A stretch of 32,015 nt of DNA, taken from positions 1-32,015 of the forward strand of contig BTTE01000030.1 of the NCBI GenBank assembly GCA_036244975.1, read 5' to 3'. The notes under the pieces were generated by a model. The model did not search any database. It was not told where the DNA came from and saw nothing but the letters and a program-made list of their open reading frames with translations. The translations under genes and the position numbers were made by a program. Source of the stretch: Sulfidibacterium sp036244975 (GTDB lineage: Bacteria; Bacteroidota; Bacteroidia; Bacteroidales; F082). Position 1 is the first letter of the stretch. Each line of letters begins with the position of its first letter. Positions 31,956 to 32,015 of this stretch are shown piece by piece.

Positions 31956-32015
31956 TTTAATACAAAAACCCAAACAGCCACAAAGGCAGTACACCGGGAG
32001 CACCGGTTTCGATGT
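31956..32015. repeat. 60-bp direct repeat, right copy (R2)
   Basis: The second copy of the repeat at 30584-30643, cut by the window end, so its true length to the right is unknown. All six differences from R1 fall in 31956-31984 and are synonymous in the minus-strand frame. Confidence 0.9.
31957..32015 (-). CDS. C-terminal end of an unidentified protein (partial, runs off the window)
   Basis: The minus-strand frame enters at the right edge and reads IETGAPGVLPLWLFGFLY, then TAA at 31957-31959. Only the last 18 codons and the stop are in the window. That it is a true reading frame is supported by the synonymous-only differences from the copy at 30585-30643. I do not recognise the family from this short tail. 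It converges with the ATPase gene, with 34 bp between the stops. Confidence 0.6.
   Translation of the reverse strand, partial: IETGAPGVLPLWLFGFLY

Overview
This 32 kb window looks like chromosomal DNA of a Bacteroidota bacterium, probably of a Bacteroidales/Marinilabiliales-like lineage. The evidence is the repeated Bacteroidota promoter pattern (TTTG, 19-21 bp, TAnnTTTG) in front of many genes, weak Shine-Dalgarno sequences, very short leaders, and a typical housekeeping gene set. A Rex redox regulator and an arginine deiminase suggest an anaerobic or microaerobic life, but that is inference. I could not identify the species.

Layout. Bases 1-80 are the 3' end and terminator of the RNase P RNA gene. 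A PLP-dependent alpha-oxoamine-synthase-family gene converges on it (79-1326, minus). Next on the plus strand come a membrane hybrid histidine kinase and rsmG, then an MFS carrier paired with a PepD dipeptidase (a likely dipeptide uptake and hydrolysis unit), then rpmH. An RlmL-type rRNA methyltransferase (minus) faces a MazG-like gene, tRNA-Leu(UAG) and the protein quality-control cluster tig-clpP-clpX. An ion-transport pair (RCK potassium channel and CaCA exchanger) and rex follow, with a probable Rex operator over the rex start. On the minus strand lie recA with bcp, and nth. Then come a CYTH protein, an ECF sigma factor with a small downstream ORF, and uvrA.

The right third is more accessory. 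It holds an XRE-MntA/HepT toxin-antitoxin pair, a 156-bp MITE with perfect terminal inverted repeats and a target duplication, a signal-peptide-like gene stub, a ProX-type deacylase with arcA, ligA, a rhodanese/TauE pair and an AAA_14-DUF4143 ATPase.

DNA repair and genome maintenance are well represented (recA, nth, uvrA, ligA). Two loci (17.8-18.0 kb and 26.8 kb) carry a degenerate 11-bp tandem repeat. The most unusual structure is at the right end. The DUF4143 ATPase gene lies between two 60-bp direct repeats. Each encodes, on the minus strand, the same C-terminal 18 residues plus stop of an unidentified protein, and all six differences between them are synonymous. This suggests insertion at a gene 3' end, or a truncated tandem paralogue. 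The ATPase promoter carries a near-perfect 27-bp palindrome at the predicted transcription start.
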